The notes below the pieces were generated by a model. It searched no databases. It was given only the letters and a program-made list of their open reading frames with translations, and was not told where the DNA came from. A stretch of 64,000 nt of DNA from Mycolicibacterium sp. P1-18 (GTDB taxonomy: Bacteria > Actinomycetota > Actinomycetes > Mycobacteriales > Mycobacteriaceae): positions 186,001 through 250,000 of the forward strand of contig NZ_NPKR01000001.1 of NCBI RefSeq assembly GCF_008329535.1, written 5' to 3'. A program made the position numbers and the translations under genes. This document shows, one piece after another, positions 55,543 to 62,896 of the stretch (the first letter of the stretch is position 1; each line of letters begins with the position of its first letter).

Positions 55543-56204
55543 GCCGCGCCGTCGACGAGCACCGACGCCGCACCCGCCATGTGCGCGCGGACCGCGTCGG
55601 CCGCGGCGGTGCCGTTGCCCGACTCGATCGCGTCGACGATCTCCAGATGGCGTTTGGCGTCCATGTTCTTCAGCGCCCGTTCGACGCCGGCGTACATGAT
55701 GGACATCCGGATGCTGCCCTCCAGCGACGACCAGGAGTGCATCAGCGTCTCGTTGCCCGTCAGCCGGCACAGCGTCCGGTGGAAGCGTAGGTCCGCCTCG
55801 ATGCGGTCCTCGAGGTTGGAGGCCGCCCAGCGTGCCATGTCCTCGACGGCTCCGCGGAGTTCGGCGACGACGTCGGCGCGGTCGGGTCGCGACGCCAATT
55901 CGCTTGCCGCCAAGGCCTCCAACGCCGCGCGGACGCCGAAGATGTCGCGGATCTCCTTGGTGTCGAGGTGCCGCACCGAGAGCCGGCCCCTGGCGCCCGC
56001 CGAGATCAGGCCCTCCTGCTGAAGTTGGCGCATCGCCTCGCGCAGCGTGCCGCGGCTGATCTGCAACGCCTCGGACAGTTCCGTCTCGACCAGATGCGTG
56101 CCGGGCTGGATCTGCCCGGTGGTGATGGCCTTGCGCAACGCCGAGAGCGCTTGTTCCCGCAGGCTGGTCTTCTCCAGGCGCAGGAATCCGGGTTCGGCCG
56201 TCAT
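55539..56204 (-). CDS. GntR-family (FadR-type) regulator of the transketolase island
   Basis: A 221-residue regulator. The N-terminal winged helix spans residues 14-80 (LREQALSALRKAITTGQIQPGTHLVETELSEALQISRGTLREAMRQL in pieces). The C-terminal FCD ligand domain has metal-ligand His residues in ADLRFHRTLCRLTGN and AKRHLEIVDAI. GAGGGG lies 6 bases before the ATG at 56204. A TGTCAACAT-N4-ATGTCGACA palindrome sits at its own promoter, and related palindromes lie in the MFS/isomerase divergent promoter. It probably represses the island until a sugar-acid-like effector binds. Confidence 0.9.
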   Translation of the reverse strand: MTAEPGFLRLEKTSLREQALSALRKAITTGQIQPGTHLVETELSEALQISRGTLREAMRQLQQEGLISAGARGRLSVRHLDTKEIRDIFGVRAALEALAASELASRPDRADVVAELRGAVEDMARWAASNLEDRIEADLRFHRTLCRLTGNETLMHSWSSLEGSIRMSIMYAGVERALKNMDAKRHLEIVDAIESGNGTAAADAVRAHMAGAASVLVDGAA

Positions 56205-56219
56205 TCGTCGCCCCTCGAG

Positions 56220-56241
56220 TGTCAACATCTGAATGTCGACA
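56220..56241. promoter_or_regulatory. GntR operator at the regulator's own promoter
   Basis: TGTCAACAT-CTGA-ATGTCGACA: 9-base arms with one mismatch, 15 bases upstream of the GntR start. It lies between gntR and the transketolase genes and shares the GTCAAC/GTCGAC core with the palindromes at 59442-59550. Confidence 0.75.
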
Positions 56242-56247
56242 TCGATG

Positions 56248-57225
56248 CTACAGCCGGTCCAGGACCGAGGCGACGATCCGACGCGTCGACAGGCCGTACC
56301 GGTCGTGCAGAGTGGGCAGCGCTCCCGCGGCGAGGAATTCGTCGGGCAGCGCGATCGGCGTGACCTGCTTGCCGAGTCCTCGACGTACCGCCGCCGACGC
56401 CACCGTCTCGAACAGGCCGCCGACGACGGTGTGGTTCTCCAGTGTGACGGCGAGGCGGTCGGTGTCGATCTCGCGCAGCACCGTCTCCTCGTCGAAGGGC
56501 TTGATGGTCGGCGTGTGCACGACCGCGGCGTCCACGTGGTGCGCGGCGAGTTCCTCGGCGGCGAGCAGCGCCCGCATCGTCATCAGCCCGCTGGAGACGA
56601 ACACGACGTCCGCGCCGGGCCGCACCACCTTGGCCTTGCCGAGTTCGAAGCTGTAGTCGTATTCGTCGAGCACCGTGGGCACGTGGCCGCGCAGCAGTCG
56701 CAGATAGGTCGGCCCCGGCGTCTCCGCGAGCTGGGGTACGGCCTGCTCGATGTCCACCGAGTCGCAGGGGTCGACGATCGTCAGCCCCGGGATGCCGCGG
56801 AAGATGGCCATGTCCTCGGTGGCCTGGTGCGACGGGCCATACCCCGTGGTGAGCCCAGGCAGACCTCCAATTACGTTGACGTTGAGACCCGGCTCGGCGA
56901 TGTCGAGGCAGATGAAGTCGTAGGCCCGTCGGGTGGCGAACACCGAGTAGGTCGAGGCGAACGGGATCAGGCCGGTCTCGGCCATCCCCGCGGCCGCGCC
57001 GAACAGCAGTTGCTCGGCCATGCCCATCTGGAAGTAGCGGTCCGGCATCTCCTGGGCGAAGACGTGCATGTCGGTGTACTTGCCGAGGTCGGCGGTCAGC
57101 CCGACGATCCGCTCGTCGGCGCGGGCCGCGGCGACCAGGGCGTGCCCGAACGGCGCGGAGGTGGTGCGTTGGCCGGGGTCGGCGAACGAGGCGATCATCG
57201 CCGAGGTGCGCAACTGGGTGGTCAT
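56248..57225 (-). CDS. Transketolase, C-terminal (pyrimidine-binding) subunit
   Basis: A 325-residue protein equal to the second half of transketolase/DXS. FGHALVAAARADERIVGLTADLGKYTDM opens the Pyr domain. MGMAEQLLFGAAAGMAETGLIPFASTYSVF holds the catalytic Glu that activates thiamine diphosphate. The C-terminal domain begins near VRPGADVVFVSSGLMT. It pairs with the N-terminal subunit gene upstream, which it overlaps by ATGA. Split transketolases transfer two-carbon units and in several pathways serve unusual sugars rather than central metabolism. Confidence 0.92.
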   Translation of the reverse strand: MTTQLRTSAMIASFADPGQRTTSAPFGHALVAAARADERIVGLTADLGKYTDMHVFAQEMPDRYFQMGMAEQLLFGAAAGMAETGLIPFASTYSVFATRRAYDFICLDIAEPGLNVNVIGGLPGLTTGYGPSHQATEDMAIFRGIPGLTIVDPCDSVDIEQAVPQLAETPGPTYLRLLRGHVPTVLDEYDYSFELGKAKVVRPGADVVFVSSGLMTMRALLAAEELAAHHVDAAVVHTPTIKPFDEETVLREIDTDRLAVTLENHTVVGGLFETVASAAVRRGLGKQVTPIALPDEFLAAGALPTLHDRYGLSTRRIVASVLDRL

Positions 57226-58064
57226 GCCGGTACTCCTTCGTAGCCGAGGGTCAGCTGCTCACGGCAGATCTGCCACTCGTCGGCGTCGATGCGCATGAAG
57301 TGCGCCTTCTCCCTGTTCTCCAGCAGCGGTACACCGCGGCCAACCTTGGTGTCGCACACGATGACTGCCGGCTGGCCGATCGGCGCCGAGCGTTCCGCGA
57401 TCGCGTCGAACGACTCGAGCAACGCCCCGACGTCGTTGCCGTCGACGCGTTGGGCGAACCAGCCGCAGGCCGCCCACTTGTCGCCGATCGGTTCCGTGCG
57501 CAGCACGCCGGCGGTGGGGCCGTCGGCCTGGAGGGCGTTGACGTCGACCATGGCGATCAGGTGGCCGAGTCGGTGGTGGCTGGCTCCCATCGCCGCTTCC
57601 CAGGTCGAGCCCTCGTCGAGCTCGCCGTCGGAGAGGAAGTTGATCACCCGCGACGCCGACCCCTGATGGCGCAGGCCGAGGGCCATCCCGACGGCGACGG
57701 TGAGCCCGTGCCCCAGCGAGCCGCCGGAGATCTCCATTCCCGGTGTGTAGCTTGCCATTCCCGACATGGGCAGCCTGGAGTCGTCACTGCCGTAGGTGTC
57801 GAGCTCGCCGACGTCGACGATGCCGGCCTCGGCGAGCGCGGCATACAAACCGATCGCGTAGTGGCCGGTGGACAGCAGGAACCGGTCCCGCTCTGCCCAG
57901 TGCGGGTCGTCGGCGCGGTACCGCAGCTGGTCGGCGTAGACGGAGGCGAACATGTCGGCGGCGCCGAGGGCCTGCCCGACGTAGCCCTGCCCCTGCGCCT
58001 CGCCCATGTTCAGGGCGTGATGCCTGGCCCGGTACGCGGCCGCTTCGACGGTCTGGCGGCGCAT
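57222..58064 (-). CDS. Transketolase, N-terminal (pyrophosphate-binding) subunit
   Basis: A 280-residue protein equal to the first half of transketolase. STGHYAIGLYAALAEAG, GGSLGHGLTVAVGMALGLR and the thiamine-diphosphate motif SDGELDEGSTWEAAM...VDVNALQADG (with S in place of the first G) are in order. The usual long loop is short, as in split enzymes. The ATG at 58064 overlaps the transporter stop by ATGA. The subunits and transporter thus form one minus-strand transcript from the palindrome-controlled promoter near 59.4 kb. Confidence 0.92.
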   Translation of the reverse strand: MRRQTVEAAAYRARHHALNMGEAQGQGYVGQALGAADMFASVYADQLRYRADDPHWAERDRFLLSTGHYAIGLYAALAEAGIVDVGELDTYGSDDSRLPMSGMASYTPGMEISGGSLGHGLTVAVGMALGLRHQGSASRVINFLSDGELDEGSTWEAAMGASHHRLGHLIAMVDVNALQADGPTAGVLRTEPIGDKWAACGWFAQRVDGNDVGALLESFDAIAERSAPIGQPAVIVCDTKVGRGVPLLENREKAHFMRIDADEWQICREQLTLGYEGVPA

Positions 58065-59398
58065 CAGGCGGCCAGCTCGTGTGACTCGGCCACGGCCTTG
58101 TCGGCGAGCTGGCGCTCGCGCGGGCCCCACGTCTCCCGGGTGGCGATGGCCGCCCACAGTCCGATGGCCATGTAGGCGCTGAACAACATCGCCGGTCCCA
58201 TCCAGCCGATCCACTCGAAGAGCAGCGTGGTGATGAACGGCGTGAAGCCGGAGACCATGGCCGAGATCTGGTACGCCAGTGAGGCTCCGGAGGCGCGGGT
58301 GTTGGCGTTGAACAGTTCGGGGAACCAGGCGCCCTGCGCGCCGGCGAGGGCGTTCTGGCACACGCCGTAGGCGATCACGAAGGTCGCGACGATCAGGATC
58401 ATCAGGCCGGTGTTCACCAGCATGAACATGATGACGCCGAACGGGATGCCGAAGGCGGTGACCCACAGGTAGACCGGCCGCCGGCCGATCTTGTCGGTCA
58501 GCCTGGCCCAGGCCATGGTCGCGACGATGCCGAGTGCGGAGGCGACGCACAGCGCGAGCAACGTCTCGGTCTTGGTCGCCAGCTGCGCACCCTTGAGGTA
58601 GGAGATCATGTAGGTAATCGAGACCGCGTAGCCGGCAGTCTCGGCGATGCGAAGACCGATGCCGCGCACGATGTTTCGCCAATCGGTCTTGACGACCTCG
58701 ACGATCGGCGACTTCACGATGTCGCCCTTGCCCTTGACGTCTTCGAAGACGGGCGACTCGGGGACCCTGGCCCGGATGATCAGACCGACGATGACCAGGA
58801 AGATGCTGGCCAGGAAGGGGACCCGCCACGCCCAGTCGCCGCCGAGGTGCACGCTGACCAGGAAGACGAGATTGGCCAGCAGCAGACCGACCGGGAAGCC
58901 GGCCTGGACGATGCCGGTGTAGCGCCCCTTCTGCTTCCAGGGGGCGTGCTCGTAGCTCATGAGGATCGCACCGCCCCACTCCGCGCCGAACGCCAAGCCC
59001 TGAATGATGCGGACCGTGACCAGCAGGATCGGCGCGACGATGCCGACCGACTCGTAGGTGGGCAGCAGACCGATGGCGAAGGTGGCCAGGCCCATCAGGA
59101 TGAGCGAGGCCACCAGTACCGGCTTGCGGCCGACCTTGTCGCCGAGGTGGCCGCCGATGATGCCGCCAAGTGGCCGCGCCGCGAAGCCGACGCCGAGGGT
59201 GGCGAACGCCGCCAGGGTGCCGGCGACCGGGCTGGCGCCTGGGAAGAAGGCCGTGCCGAAGTACAGGGCCGCGGCGGTGCCGAACCCGATGAAGTCGTAG
59301 GTCTCGATGACGGCGCCGACGCCGGAACCGACCGCGACTCGTCTGGCGTCCTTGGTGCCGCGCACCGGACCCCGCATCTCCAGAGCGTCATCGCTCAT
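58064..59398 (-). CDS. MHS-type MFS transporter of the transketolase island
   Basis: A 444-residue, 12-helix carrier. VGAVIETYDFIGFGTAAALYFGTAFFP (helix 1), GHLGDKVGRKPVL (motif A) and FGAEWGGAILMSYEHAPWKQKGRY (loop 4-5) mark the metabolite:H+ symporter family, which mostly imports carboxylates and sugar acids. It is the first gene of the operon with the two transketolase subunits, so it probably imports the pathway substrate, perhaps a sugar acid. Three palindromes lie just upstream. Confidence 0.9.
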   Translation of the reverse strand: MSDDALEMRGPVRGTKDARRVAVGSGVGAVIETYDFIGFGTAAALYFGTAFFPGASPVAGTLAAFATLGVGFAARPLGGIIGGHLGDKVGRKPVLVASLILMGLATFAIGLLPTYESVGIVAPILLVTVRIIQGLAFGAEWGGAILMSYEHAPWKQKGRYTGIVQAGFPVGLLLANLVFLVSVHLGGDWAWRVPFLASIFLVIVGLIIRARVPESPVFEDVKGKGDIVKSPIVEVVKTDWRNIVRGIGLRIAETAGYAVSITYMISYLKGAQLATKTETLLALCVASALGIVATMAWARLTDKIGRRPVYLWVTAFGIPFGVIMFMLVNTGLMILIVATFVIAYGVCQNALAGAQGAWFPELFNANTRASGASLAYQISAMVSGFTPFITTLLFEWIGWMGPAMLFSAYMAIGLWAAIATRETWGPRERQLADKAVAESHELAA

Positions 59399-59441
59399 GG
59401 GCTCATCCTCTCAACTCGGTCCCACCAGGGCAATCATGGCC

Positions 59442-59460
59442 ACTGTTGACGGTCAACAGT
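59442..59460. promoter_or_regulatory. Island operator 1
   Basis: ACTGTTGAC-G-GTCAACAGT, a perfect 19-base palindrome 44 bases upstream of the transporter start. It is the operator nearest the minus-strand operon. Confidence 0.75.
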
Positions 59461-59497
59461 GCATTCTGATTTCCAGTGTGACCGCGCGCACATTCAT

Positions 59498-59512
59498 TGT
59501 CAACAGTCGACA
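59498..59512. promoter_or_regulatory. Island operator 2
   Basis: TGTCAAC-A-GTCGACA, a palindrome with one mismatch and the same core as the site at gntR. It is central in the divergent gap. Confidence 0.6.
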
Positions 59513-59528
59513 TGCGTCACCTTCGGAG

Positions 59529-59550
59529 AGTTGACTGTTAACAGTCAACT
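59529..59550. promoter_or_regulatory. Island operator 3
   Basis: Perfect 22-base palindrome: AGTTGACTG, then TTAA, then CAGTCAACT. It contains the -35 hexamer (TTGACT) of the isomerase promoter, so binding would shut that promoter. Confidence 0.75.
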
Positions 59551-59559
59551 GTTTAGAGT
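59531..59559 (+). promoter_or_regulatory. Promoter of the isomerase-SDR operon
   Basis: TTGACT (59531-59536), a 17-base spacer and TAGAGT (59554-59559). The predicted mRNA start lies 13-15 bases before the ATG at 59579. The -35 is inside operator 3. Confidence 0.6.
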
Positions 59560-59578
59560 GGCTGTCGTCACACCCCCG

Positions 59579-60430
59579 ATGGTTCCGAGGTCCGCCGTGC
59601 CGAACACCCGCTTCACCGCCCGTCTGGGGTGCTCGACCATCAGCTTTCGGCATCAAACGCTCGCCGAGGCGCTGCAGACCATTACCTCGCTCGGTTTCGA
59701 CGAGATCGACCTCGGGGCGCTCCCCGGGGTGTGTGACCACGTTCCGTTCGTGCTCGACGCCGGCGCGGTCGCCGACGTCGCCCGGACCGTGACGGCCTCC
59801 GGCGTGCGCGTGCGGTCGGTCAACGGGGACGTCGGCGATCTGAACGCGCCTGTGAGGGGTGGGCGTCGTTCGGATCGCCGAGCGCACCTGGAGATGCTGT
59901 CGAGCCTGGCCGCGGCGGTCGGGGCGCGCGCCCTGGTACTGCCGTGCGGCGCGCTGGATCACGAGCCGATCGCGACGCTGGAGGCCGACGTCGCCCTCGT
60001 CGCCGACGAACTCGCGGCCGCGGCGGTCGTCACGGCGGCTCACGGCGTCGAACTGTGGACGGAGTCGCTGCACCTGCACCGGCTGTGCTGGAACCTCGAG
60101 CGCGCCCAACTGCTGACCGATCACCTCGCCGACGAGATCGGCATCGTGATGGACTTCAGCCACGTCGTGGCCTCCGGCGGCGATCCGGTCGACTTCGTCA
60201 CCCGCTTCGGACCCCGCATCACGCACGTCCACGTCCGCGACGCCACCCCGGGAAACATCAACGTCTCGGTCGGCAACGGTCACGTCGACTTCGCCCGCGG
60301 CATCAAGGAACTCACCACCGCCGGGTATCGGGGGCACTTCTCCCTGGAGCTCGAGACCCGCGACGTCACCCACGATCAACGGCCCGACGCCGCCGTCAAG
60401 GCCGGCGACCTCATCAGCACCCTCGTCTGA
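59579..60430 (+). CDS. Sugar phosphate isomerase/epimerase (AP-endonuclease-2-like TIM barrel)
   Basis: A 283-residue TIM barrel of the xylose-isomerase-like/AP_endonuc_2 superfamily. RLGCSTISFRHQTLAEALQ is the first strand-helix. Metal ligands are suggested in ELWTESLHLHRL (Glu), GIVMDFSHVVASG (Asp-His), THVHVRDA (His) and FSLELETRD (Glu). Members isomerise, epimerise, dehydrate or decarboxylate sugars and keto acids. I chose the ATG at 59579, placed by the promoter; GTG 59558 is an alternative. Coupled to an SDR and divergent from a transketolase, it is probably the second or third step of the pathway. Confidence 0.85.
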   Translation: MVPRSAVPNTRFTARLGCSTISFRHQTLAEALQTITSLGFDEIDLGALPGVCDHVPFVLDAGAVADVARTVTASGVRVRSVNGDVGDLNAPVRGGRRSDRRAHLEMLSSLAAAVGARALVLPCGALDHEPIATLEADVALVADELAAAAVVTAAHGVELWTESLHLHRLCWNLERAQLLTDHLADEIGIVMDFSHVVASGGDPVDFVTRFGPRITHVHVRDATPGNINVSVGNGHVDFARGIKELTTAGYRGHFSLELETRDVTHDQRPDAAVKAGDLISTLV

Positions 60431-60456
60431 CGACCTCCTCACCGAAAGGCACCACC

Positions 60457-61227
60457 ATGACAACCTCCCGCACCGCCGTCGTCACCGGAGCGACCTCCGA
60501 CCGCGGCATCGGCATGACCCTCGCCCAGCGCTACGCCCGGGAGGGATGGGCGGTCGTCATCCTCGACCTGGACGGCGAGACGTCGGCCAAGGTCGCCGCC
60601 GACATCGGCAACCAGTTCGCCGTGCCCGCCTTCGGACACGCGGTCGACGTCACCTCCGAGGACTCGGTGACCGCGGCCGCGGCCGCGGTGGCCGCCGAGG
60701 TCGCGTCGGGGAACCTGCCGCCCGTCGGTGCGCTCGCCAACATCGCCGGCGTCACCAGTCCCGTGCCCTTCCTGGAGACCACCCTGGACCTGTGGAACAA
60801 GGTGATGGCCGTGAACGCCACCGGCACCTACCTGGTCACGAAGGCCTTCCTGCCCGCCATGATCGACAACGGCTGGGGACGCATCGTCAACATGTCCTCG
60901 GTGTCCGCGCAGCGCGGCGGCGGCGTCTTCGGCAAGGTGCCCTACTCGTCGGCCAAGGCCGCCATCCTCGGCTTCACCAAGGCGCTGGCCCGCGAGATCG
61001 CCGACACCGGCGTCACCGTCAACGCCGTCACCCCCGGGGCCGTCGACACCAACATCCGGGTCGGCGCCACCGACGAGTCCGAGGCCGCCCTGGCCGCCGG
61101 CATCCCCGTGGGCCGCACCGCGACCACCGAGGAGGTCGCCGCCGTGATCACCTTCCTCTCGAGTGAGGACGCGAGCTACCTGACCGGCACCACCGTGGAC
61201 ATCAACGGCGGCAGCCACATTCACTAG
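60457..61227 (+). CDS. Short-chain dehydrogenase of the transketolase island
   Basis: A 256-residue classical SDR. TGATSDRGIGMTLAQRYA is the cofactor loop, ILDLD the NAD-preferring Asp after strand 2, NIAGVTS the structural Asn motif, MSSVSA the catalytic Ser, and PYSSAKAA the Y-x3-K. It ends DINGGSHIH, as in polyol and sugar-acid dehydrogenases of the FabG-like type. GAAAGG lies 7 bases upstream. It follows the isomerase by 26 bases. It probably oxidises a hydroxy acid or polyol in the same pathway. Confidence 0.9.
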   Translation: MTTSRTAVVTGATSDRGIGMTLAQRYAREGWAVVILDLDGETSAKVAADIGNQFAVPAFGHAVDVTSEDSVTAAAAAVAAEVASGNLPPVGALANIAGVTSPVPFLETTLDLWNKVMAVNATGTYLVTKAFLPAMIDNGWGRIVNMSSVSAQRGGGVFGKVPYSSAKAAILGFTKALAREIADTGVTVNAVTPGAVDTNIRVGATDESEAALAAGIPVGRTATTEEVAAVITFLSSEDASYLTGTTVDINGGSHIH

Positions 61228-61245
61228 CCCCTGCCGGCCCACCCC

Positions 61246-61261
61246 CCGCCGGGTTCGGCGG
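61246..61261 (+). terminator. Possible terminator of the isomerase-SDR operon
   Basis: CCGCC-GGGTTC-GGCGG hairpin 19 bases after the SDR stop, without a T-run. Confidence 0.35.
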
Positions 61262-61303
61262 ATGAGTCGCGCGATGCCCGCCGATGGTGTGTAGTCGACA
61301 ACC

Positions 61304-62620
61304 GTGATCTCACTGCGCTGGACGCCCGTCTCCTCCGACGCCTACGTCGTCGCGCCGGACGAGCGACTGAGTTGGCCGCGCACCATCGGCATCGGCGCCC
61401 AGCACGTGGTGGCGATGTTCGGCGCGACCTTCCTGGTGCCCGTGCTGACCGGGTTCCCGCCCGCCACCACGCTGCTGTTCTCCGGCGTCGGCACGGTGCT
61501 GTTCCTGCTCATCACCGGCAACCGGCTGCCCAGCTATCTGGGCTCGAGCTTCTCGGTCATCGCGCCGGTCACCGCGGCGGTGGCGTCCAACGGCACGGGT
61601 AGCGCGCTCGGCGGACTGGTCGCAGTGGGGCTGCTGCTGATCGTCATCGGCGCGATCGTGCACGTCCTCGGCACCGGCTGGCTGGACGCGACGCTGCCCC
61701 CGGTGGTGACGGGCGCGATCGTCGCGCTGATCGGCTTCAACCTTGCGCCCGCCGCCAAGAACAACTTCGAGAAGGGCCCGGTCGACGGCCTCGTCACCCT
61801 GGTGCTGCTCGTCGCGATCCTGGCCTTCTTCCGCGGCATCGTGGGCAGGCTCGCCATCTTCCTGGCGGTCGTCATCGGGTACCTGGTGGCGCTCGCCCGC
61901 GGCGACGTCGACACCTCCGCCATCGCGGCCGCACCGTGGGTCGGCTTGCCCGACTTCCAGGCGCCCACCTTCAGCCTGTCGGTGCTGCCGCTGTTCCTGC
62001 CCGCGGTCATCGCGCTGGTGGCCGAGAACATCGGCCACGTGAAGTCGGTTGGCCAGATGACCGAGACCGACACCAACCCGGTGATGGGCCGCGCCATCGC
62101 CGCCGACGGCGTCGCCACCACGCTCGCCGGCTTCGGCGGCGGATCGGCCACCACGACCTACGCCGAGAACATCGGCGTGATGGCCGCGACCCGGGTGTAC
62201 TCGACGGCGGCCTACTGGATCGCGGCGGCCGTGGCGATCGTTCTGGCCATGTGCCCCAAGGTCGGTGCGACGATCTCGGCGATTCCGCCCGGCGTCCTGG
62301 GCGGTGCGACGGTCGTGCTCTACGGGTTGGTGGGCATCCTCGGCGTCCGGATCTGGCTGACCAACCACGTCGACTTCGGTCTGCCCGTCAACCAGATGAC
62401 GGCGGCCATCCCCCTGACGATCGGCATCGCCGACTTCACCTGGCAGCAAGGGTCGTTGGTCTTCACCGGCATCTCGCTCGGGTCCATCGCCGCCCTCGTC
62501 GTCTATCACGGCATGCGCCTGCTCGGATTCCGGTCGGTCCAAGACGGGCCCGACCAAAACGACGAAACCCCAACCCCACCGATTGACGTGCGTGACAATG
62601 ACGGCGAGTCGGCCAAGTGA
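61304..62620 (+). CDS. Nucleobase:cation symporter-2 (uracil/xanthine permease family)
   Basis: A 438-residue transporter with 14 segments in the UraA fold. QHVVAMFGATFLVPVLTGFPP (helix 1), GNRLPSYLGSSFSVIAP (helix 3 with the half-helix) and ALVAENIGHVKSVGQMT (substrate Glu in helix 8) are NCS2 hallmarks, followed by GGGSATTTYAENIGVMAATRV (helix 10). It imports uracil, xanthine or a similar base with protons. The start is a GTG at 61304. Uracil is more likely than xanthine from the VAENIGH motif, but this is not certain. Confidence 0.9.
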   Translation: MISLRWTPVSSDAYVVAPDERLSWPRTIGIGAQHVVAMFGATFLVPVLTGFPPATTLLFSGVGTVLFLLITGNRLPSYLGSSFSVIAPVTAAVASNGTGSALGGLVAVGLLLIVIGAIVHVLGTGWLDATLPPVVTGAIVALIGFNLAPAAKNNFEKGPVDGLVTLVLLVAILAFFRGIVGRLAIFLAVVIGYLVALARGDVDTSAIAAAPWVGLPDFQAPTFSLSVLPLFLPAVIALVAENIGHVKSVGQMTETDTNPVMGRAIAADGVATTLAGFGGGSATTTYAENIGVMAATRVYSTAAYWIAAAVAIVLAMCPKVGATISAIPPGVLGGATVVLYGLVGILGVRIWLTNHVDFGLPVNQMTAAIPLTIGIADFTWQQGSLVFTGISLGSIAALVVYHGMRLLGFRSVQDGPDQNDETPTPPIDVRDNDGESAK

Positions 62621-62633
62621 GGGGATGCGTGCG

Positions 62634-62894
62634 ATGAAGAAACTGGCAGCGGTCTTGTTGACGGGCGCGGCGATGGGGGTTCTGCCGTTCGCAGTCGCTC
62701 CGGCGGCGCAGGCCGACATCTGCGCAGGCGCAGGTGGTCGGCACGTGGCGGTCGGCGGGTGCACCAACGTCGCCGGCGACGTGGCGCGCGGCGCCGCGAT
62801 CGCCTCGGCGGACACTCCGTACGTCTGGGGCGAGGTGCCCTGCTACACCGTCGAGGGCGTGCCCTACTACACGCCTCCCGGCGACCCCTGCTGA
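62634..62894 (+). CDS. Small secreted cysteine-containing protein
   Basis: An 86-residue exported protein. KKLAAVLLTGAAMGVLPFAVAPAAQA is a classic signal peptide (split here by its core), cleaved before DICAG. The mature 55-60 residues have four cysteines (DIC, GGCTN, VPCYT, GDPC), probably two disulphides, and an aromatic, proline-rich end. I chose the ATG at 62634, with GAGGGG 9 bases upstream, over the ATG at 62625. Similar short secreted proteins are common in mycobacteria. The function is unknown. Confidence 0.75.
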   Translation: MKKLAAVLLTGAAMGVLPFAVAPAAQADICAGAGGRHVAVGGCTNVAGDVARGAAIASADTPYVWGEVPCYTVEGVPYYTPPGDPC

Positions 62895-62896
62895 GC

